DNA from: Metarhizobium sp039808465
GTDB lineage: Bacteria; Pseudomonadota; Alphaproteobacteria; Rhizobiales; Rhizobiaceae
DNA length: 9,995 nucleotides
Reading direction: 5' to 3'
Assembly (NCBI GenBank): GCA_039808465.1
Contig: JBDHTA010000153.1
Location: 1 to 9,995 of the forward strand
Part shown: positions 6,389-9,995 of the stretch, one piece after another
Layout: every line of letters starts with the position of its first letter
Position numbering within the stretch: position 1 is the first letter of the stretch
Program-made: the position numbers and the translations under genes
Notes under the pieces: model-generated
Databases searched by the model: none
Told to the model about the DNA's origin: nothing
Seen by the model: the letters and a program-made list of their open reading frames with translations, nothing else

Positions 6389-7350
6389 TGGGAAGCGTTT
6401 CCTTGTCCTCGCTGTATCGGCAGCCGCTCGTCGTGGCGCTGGCGCTGATCCTGCTGCTGCTCGTCATCGGCAACTGGCTGTCGCCGGGCTTTGCCTCGGG
6501 CACGCAGATCCTGCGGCTGCTGATCGTCGCCGCGCTGCTCGGCATCGTCGCGGCGGGGCAGAACATCGTCATTCTCGGCGGGCGCGAGGGCATCGACCTC
6601 TCGGTCGGCGGCATCGTGTCGCTCTCGGCCATCGTCGCGGGCAATGTCATGCACGGCACGGATGCGGCGATCTTTCCGGCGATTGCCGCCTGCCTTGCCG
6701 TCGGCGCCTTCTTCGGCCTGCTGAACGGGCTCGGCGTCACCCTGCTGCGCATTCCGCCGCTGGTGATGACGCTCGGCATGCTCGGCGTCCTGCAAGGGCT
6801 GCTGATCGTCATCCGGCAGGGCATTCCCTCCGGGCAGGCGGCGCCCGCTTTGTCGCGCTTCGTCACACAGCCGGTGCTGCTCGGCCTTCCCGGCATCATC
6901 TGGCTGTGGGCCGCCATCGGCATCGCCATGGCCTTCCTGCTGCGCCGCACCGTCTTCGGCCACCGCATCTATGCCATCGGCTCGAACGAGCATGCCGCCT
7001 GGATGGCGGGCGTGCCGGTGCGGCGGATGCGGATTTCGCTGTTCATCCTCTCCGGCATGTTCGCGGCGCTGGCGGGTGTGTGCCTGCTCGGCTATTCCGG
7101 CTCGTCCTTCGCCAATGTCGGCGAGCAATACATGCTGCCCTCGATCATCGCCGTGGTGTTCGGCGGCACATCGCTTGCGGGCGGCAAGGGCGGCTATACC
7201 GGCACCATGGCGGGCGCGGTGCTGCTCGTCATCCTGCAAGGCATCCTCACCACCGTCAATATCGATGAATCCGGCCGTCAGATGGTGTTCGGCGCCACCT
7301 TGCTGCTGCTGATGCTGTTTTACGGCCGCGGACGGGCGATGCGCGCATGA
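6385..7350 (+). CDS. CUT2-type sugar ABC transporter permease (second of two)
   Basis: A 321-residue inner-membrane permease of the same family. It has a first hydrophobic segment at about 15-32, the hallmark GREGIDLSVGGIVSL (66-80), and a C-terminal VVFGGTSLAGGKGGYTGTM motif. The frame is open well upstream to 6085, inside the first permease gene. The real start is taken as ATG at 6385, which overlaps the first permease stop (ATGA) and has GGAGGG at 6372-6377 seven bases before it. A second in-frame ATG follows at 6388. It ends in a 4-base overlap with the LacI-type regulator gene. Paired permease genes are common in rhizobial CUT2 operons, and both belong with the ATPase and binding protein upstream. 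Confidence 0.92.
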   Translation: MMGSVSLSSLYRQPLVVALALILLLLVIGNWLSPGFASGTQILRLLIVAALLGIVAAGQNIVILGGREGIDLSVGGIVSLSAIVAGNVMHGTDAAIFPAIAACLAVGAFFGLLNGLGVTLLRIPPLVMTLGMLGVLQGLLIVIRQGIPSGQAAPALSRFVTQPVLLGLPGIIWLWAAIGIAMAFLLRRTVFGHRIYAIGSNEHAAWMAGVPVRRMRISLFILSGMFAALAGVCLLGYSGSSFANVGEQYMLPSIIAVVFGGTSLAGGKGGYTGTMAGAVLLVILQGILTTVNIDESGRQMVFGATLLLLMLFYGRGRAMRA

Positions 7351-8363
7351 GCGGACGGCCGACGATCAAGGATATCGCCGAGCGGGCAGGGGTGTCCTCC
7401 GCCACCGTCTCGCGCGCCTTGAGCGATTCCGGCCTCGTCACCGAAGCGACGCGCCAGCGCGTTCACGATGTTGCGCGGGAAATGCATTACCGCCCGAACG
7501 TGCAGGCCCGGAACCTGCGCACCCGCCGCTCCATGGCGGTGCTGCTGGTGGTGCGCAATGTCGGCAACCCGTTCTATCTCGACGTGATGAAGGGCGTCGA
7601 GGCCGTGGCGCGGGAAAACGGCTATTCCGTTCTGATGGGCAATACCGAGGACGATCCGAACCGCGAGGCGGAATATGTGGAAATGCTGCGTGACGGCCAT
7701 GCCGACGGCATGATCCTGATGACCGGGCGGCTTCCGGCCGTCTCCGCTTCCGGGCGCGGCAAGCTGGAAGGCGTGCCCGCCGTCGTGGCGCTGGAAATGC
7801 TGGAAGGCTCGGCCCTGCCGCATGTGCAGATCGACAATGTGGCGGCGGCGCGGGAGGCGGTGGCGCATCTGGCCGGGCTCGGCCATCGGCTGATTGCCCA
7901 TATCACCGGCCCCTTGCCGGAAACCATGAGCGTCGGCCGTCTCGAAGGCTATCGTCAGGGCATGGCGGAGGCGGGGCTGGCCATTCCCGCCGGATATGAA
8001 GCGGCGGGCAATTACCGTCTGGAAGCGGGGCAGATGGCCGTGCGGGCCCTGTTTGCGCTGCCTGAGCCGCCGACGGCGCTTTTCGTCGCCAATGACGAGA
8101 TGGCCATCGGCGCGGTTCACGAATTGCGCCGGATGGGGATCGATGTTCCCGGCGATGTCTCCATCGTCGGTTTCGACGATCTCTATCTCAGCCGCGCCTT
8201 CTATCCGCCGCTGACGACCGTGCGCCAGCCGCGCCTCGATATCGGCCGCACGGCGATGGGCGTTCTCGCCGGAATGCTCGCCGGGGACGAACCGGCGAAA
8301 ACGCCGATCGTCATGCCGACGCAACTCATCATCCGCGCCTCGACGGCGCGGCCAAAACACTAG
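7347..8363 (+). CDS. LacI-family transcriptional regulator (probable local repressor)
   Basis: A 338-residue DNA-binding regulator. The N-terminal helix-turn-helix is TIKDIAERAGVSSATVSRAL (6-25). The hinge helix YRPNVQARNLRT (48-59) carries the leucine (L57) that in this family inserts into the central CG of the operator. The rest (about 62-335) is a periplasmic-binding-protein-like effector domain, with FVANDEMAIGAVHELRRMG and DVSIVGFDD as typical signatures, so it should sense a sugar or derivative. The start ATG at 7347 overlaps the permease stop by 4 bases. Lying inside the transport operon, it probably controls the operon through the palindrome at 2707-2720, and so also its own level. 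The effector is probably the transported sugar or the dehydrogenase product; that is inference. Confidence 0.93.
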   Translation: MSGRPTIKDIAERAGVSSATVSRALSDSGLVTEATRQRVHDVAREMHYRPNVQARNLRTRRSMAVLLVVRNVGNPFYLDVMKGVEAVARENGYSVLMGNTEDDPNREAEYVEMLRDGHADGMILMTGRLPAVSASGRGKLEGVPAVVALEMLEGSALPHVQIDNVAAAREAVAHLAGLGHRLIAHITGPLPETMSVGRLEGYRQGMAEAGLAIPAGYEAAGNYRLEAGQMAVRALFALPEPPTALFVANDEMAIGAVHELRRMGIDVPGDVSIVGFDDLYLSRAFYPPLTTVRQPRLDIGRTAMGVLAGMLAGDEPAKTPIVMPTQLIIRASTARPKH

Positions 8364-8375
8364 CTGGGGGAAACC

Positions 8376-9620
8376 ATGTCCGATCTGCCGAGAAAAACCC
8401 TGCGCCTGGGCTTTGTGGGAAGCGGCTTCATCGCCCATTTTCACCTGAAATCGCTGATCGGGGTGCGCAATGTCGAGGTAACCGGCGTCTATAGCCGCAG
8501 CGCCGGGAACCGCAAGCGCTTCGCCGATGCCGTGACCGCGCTCGATCTCGGCGAATGCCGCGCGCATGAAACGCTGGACAGCCTGTTTTTTGCCGATGAC
8601 GTCGATGCGATCTGGATTCTGTCGCCCAACCACACGCGGCTCGATGTGATGACGGCGCTGTACGACGCGGTGAAAATCGGCCGCAGCCGGATTTTTGCCG
8701 TCGCCTGCGAAAAGCCGCTGGCGCGCACCGTGCGCGAGGCGCGTGAAATGCTGCGGCTGGCGGAGGATGCGGGGCTCAATCACGGCTATCTGGAAAACCA
8801 GCTCTTCTCGACCGCCGTGCTGCGCGGCAAGGAAATCATCTGGCGCCGTGCGGCGAAAGCCACCGGGCGTCCCTATCTCGCCCGCGCCGCCGAAGAGCAT
8901 TCCGGCCCGCATGAGCCCTGGTTCTGGCAGGGCGACAAGCAGGGCGGCGGCGTGCTCTCCGACATGATGTGCCACAGCGTCGAAGTGGCGCGGCATCTGC
9001 TGACCGCGCCGGACAAGCCGCGCAGCTCCCTGCGCATCAAGGCGGTGAACGGCACGGTCGCCAACCTGAAATGGACACGCCCCGCCTATGCCGATCAACT
9101 CAGGGTGCGCTTCGGCGCCGAAGTCGATTACCGCCGCCGCCCCTCCGAGGACTTTGCGCGCGGCACCATCACCCTCGAGGACGACGAGGGTAACGAGCTG
9201 ATGATCGAGGCGACGACCTCCTGGGCCTATGTCGGCGCGGGCCTGCGCATCCAGCTCGAACTGCTCGGCCCCGAATATGCGATGGAATACAGCTCGCTGA
9301 ATGCGGGCCTCAGGATTTTCATGTCCCGCGCCGTCAGCGGCGAGGAGGGGGAGGATCTGGTCGAAAAGCAGAATGCCGAACAGGGCCTGATGCCGGTGCT
9401 GGAGGATGAGGCGGGCGTTTACGGCTATACCGACGAGAACCGCCACATGGTCGAATGCTTCCGCAAAGGAGAAACGCCGATGGAGACGTTTGCGGACGGC
9501 GTGGCCGTGGTCGAGATGCTGATGGGCCTGTATCTGTCGGCCGAAAAGGGCGAAACCGTCCGTTTTCCGGCTCCGGAGCTGGAAGATTACATGCCCATGG
9601 TCGCCCGGCCGGATCGCTGA
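8376..9620 (+). CDS. Gfo/Idh/MocA-family NAD(P)-dependent oxidoreductase
   Basis: A 414-residue cytoplasmic dehydrogenase that would oxidise or reduce a sugar, polyol or inositol-type substrate. The N-terminal Rossmann fold carries GFVGSGFIA (12-20). The family motif EKPLA is at 112-116, with K113 the expected catalytic lysine. The C-terminal domain has GGGVLSDMMCH (190-200), giving the usual D196 and H200 pair near the substrate. YSRS (39-42) at the end of the second strand could bind an NADP phosphate, but cofactor choice is uncertain. It starts 12 bases after the regulator stop, with a GGGGGAA ribosome-binding site (8366-8372), and is the last gene of the operon. It is the only enzyme gene in the operon, so it probably performs the first step on the imported sugar. 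The exact substrate cannot be told. Confidence 0.9.
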   Translation: MSDLPRKTLRLGFVGSGFIAHFHLKSLIGVRNVEVTGVYSRSAGNRKRFADAVTALDLGECRAHETLDSLFFADDVDAIWILSPNHTRLDVMTALYDAVKIGRSRIFAVACEKPLARTVREAREMLRLAEDAGLNHGYLENQLFSTAVLRGKEIIWRRAAKATGRPYLARAAEEHSGPHEPWFWQGDKQGGGVLSDMMCHSVEVARHLLTAPDKPRSSLRIKAVNGTVANLKWTRPAYADQLRVRFGAEVDYRRRPSEDFARGTITLEDDEGNELMIEATTSWAYVGAGLRIQLELLGPEYAMEYSSLNAGLRIFMSRAVSGEEGEDLVEKQNAEQGLMPVLEDEAGVYGYTDENRHMVECFRKGETPMETFADGVAVVEMLMGLYLSAEKGETVRFPAPELEDYMPMVARPDR

Positions 9621-9646
9621 AAACGGATATATCAGGCCGATTGAGC

Positions 9647-9672
9647 CACCATGCAGATGGTCTCGCATGGTG
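9647..9672 (+). terminator. Hairpin after the sugar operon (weak terminator candidate)
   Basis: An 8-bp perfect inverted repeat, CACCATGC (9647-9654) and GCATGGTG (9665-9672), encloses a 10-base loop, 26 bases after the last stop codon. The T-rich stretch begins only about 8 bases later, so it is not a textbook intrinsic terminator. It is the only candidate for ending the sugar operon before the rRNA promoter. Confidence 0.35.
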
Positions 9673-9738
9673 ACGGCAAAATTTCATTTTATTTTCAAGT
9701 GCTTGTCATATTTCTGATAATTTCTGCGATGAACGGTG

Positions 9739-9768
9739 TTGACTGTTCGGGCCGGGTAGTTCTATAAG
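9739..9768 (+). promoter_or_regulatory. Strong sigma-70 promoter of an rRNA operon
   Basis: TTGACT (9739-9744) and TATAAG (9763-9768) are separated by 18 bases, close to the consensus -35 and -10. An AT-rich stretch at about 9679-9730 lies upstream, as in rRNA promoters with UP-like elements. Transcription would start near 9775. The surrounding bases (GGGCCGGGTAGTTC before the -10, CATCGACGGAGAGCGG after it) resemble rRNA promoters of rhizobia as I know them. Confidence 0.75.
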
Positions 9769-9774
9769 CCGGTC

Positions 9775-9995
9775 ATCGACGGAGAGCGGTTGCTTCTGGC
9801 GGCGGGTTGTTTCGCTTTAGCGGGTTGGCTTGGTGCTCTTCGGTGGTTTTGAAGCGGCGAGTGATGTTGCTTCGGTTCTTTGACAAGTTGGATATGTAGA
9901 AGAAAGAGAGACGTGGACGGCGTTGATTTGCGTGAGTGAATTAGCGTGACTGTTTACGGTGTACCGCTCTTGGCTGGATATGGATTTATCTGGTT
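9775..9995 (+). other. rRNA operon leader (5' external transcribed region), continuing past the window
   Basis: From the predicted start near 9775 to the window end there is no plausible coding frame. The sequence has the look of a rhizobial pre-16S leader: a boxA-like signal, then AGAAGAAAGAGAGACGTGGA, a stretch characteristic of the region before 16S rRNA in this order. The conserved beginning of mature 16S rRNA (AGAGTTTGATCCTGGCTCAG) is absent, so the mature gene must start beyond 9995. The identification rests on recalled resemblance plus the promoter and boxA. Confidence 0.7.
9874..9885 (+). promoter_or_regulatory. boxA-like antitermination signal in the rRNA leader
   Basis: GGTTCTTTGACA is close to the bacterial boxA consensus TGCTCTTTAACA. 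It lies about 100 bases into the predicted transcript, where boxA is expected to recruit NusB-NusE and prevent Rho-dependent termination of untranslated rRNA. Confidence 0.6.

Noticed and set aside
7320..9668. A 782-codon open frame on the minus strand opposite the regulator and dehydrogenase genes
   Set aside because: It lies antisense to two well-supported genes. Its composition (rich in His, Arg, Gly, Ala and Gln) is typical of the reverse complement of GC-rich coding sequence, and no domain is recognisable.
9886..9995. Mature 16S rRNA within the window
   Set aside because: The conserved first bases of 16S rRNA are not present; only leader-like sequence is seen.
1..9995. CRISPR array, insertion sequence, integrase, tRNA or phage genes
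   Set aside because: No spaced direct repeats, transposase or integrase motifs, terminal inverted repeats or tRNA-like cloverleaf were seen. Gene content and composition look uniform and chromosomal.

Overview
The window looks like chromosomal DNA of a GC-rich alphaproteobacterium of the order Hyphomicrobiales (Rhizobiales), probably a Rhizobiaceae relative. The grounds are GC-rich third codon positions, an ECF sigma factor of EcfG (general stress response) type with matching GGAAC-N16/17-CGTT promoters, a typical rhizobial sugar ABC operon, and a right-hand end that reads as a rhizobial rRNA operon promoter and leader. Genus cannot be fixed from the sequence alone.

Left part (1-2655), stress and trehalose. 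A small partial gene runs off the left edge on the minus strand (start at 116). A GTG-started ECF sigma factor (262-765) is transcribed away from it. Two back-to-back EcfG-type promoters lie between them, one facing each gene. Next comes treZ (832-2655), encoding maltooligosyltrehalose trehalohydrolase, which releases trehalose. A weaker EcfG-like site lies just upstream of treZ. The module looks like a self-activating stress sigma factor linked to synthesis of a stress protectant.

Middle and right part (2763-9620), sugar uptake. Six plus-strand genes form one apparent operon: periplasmic sugar-binding protein, double ATPase, two RbsC-type permeases, LacI-type repressor and Gfo/Idh/MocA-type dehydrogenase. 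ATPase-permease, permease-permease and permease-repressor junctions are all 4-bp ATGA overlaps. A GC-rich hairpin plus T-run separates the binding-protein gene from the rest, which would favour higher binding-protein expression. A 14-bp near-palindrome with a central CG lies upstream of the first gene and is the best candidate operator for the LacI-type repressor. The transported sugar cannot be named.

Far right (9621-9995), 375 bases without a protein gene. They hold a possible weak hairpin, an AT-rich stretch, a strong sigma-70 promoter, and an rRNA leader with a boxA-like antitermination signal. The mature 16S rRNA gene should start just beyond the window.

Nothing here is a clearly new kind of system. 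The most interesting points are the divergent stress promoter pair with its unknown small gene, the sigma-treZ pairing, and the uncharacterised sugar uptake/oxidation operon.
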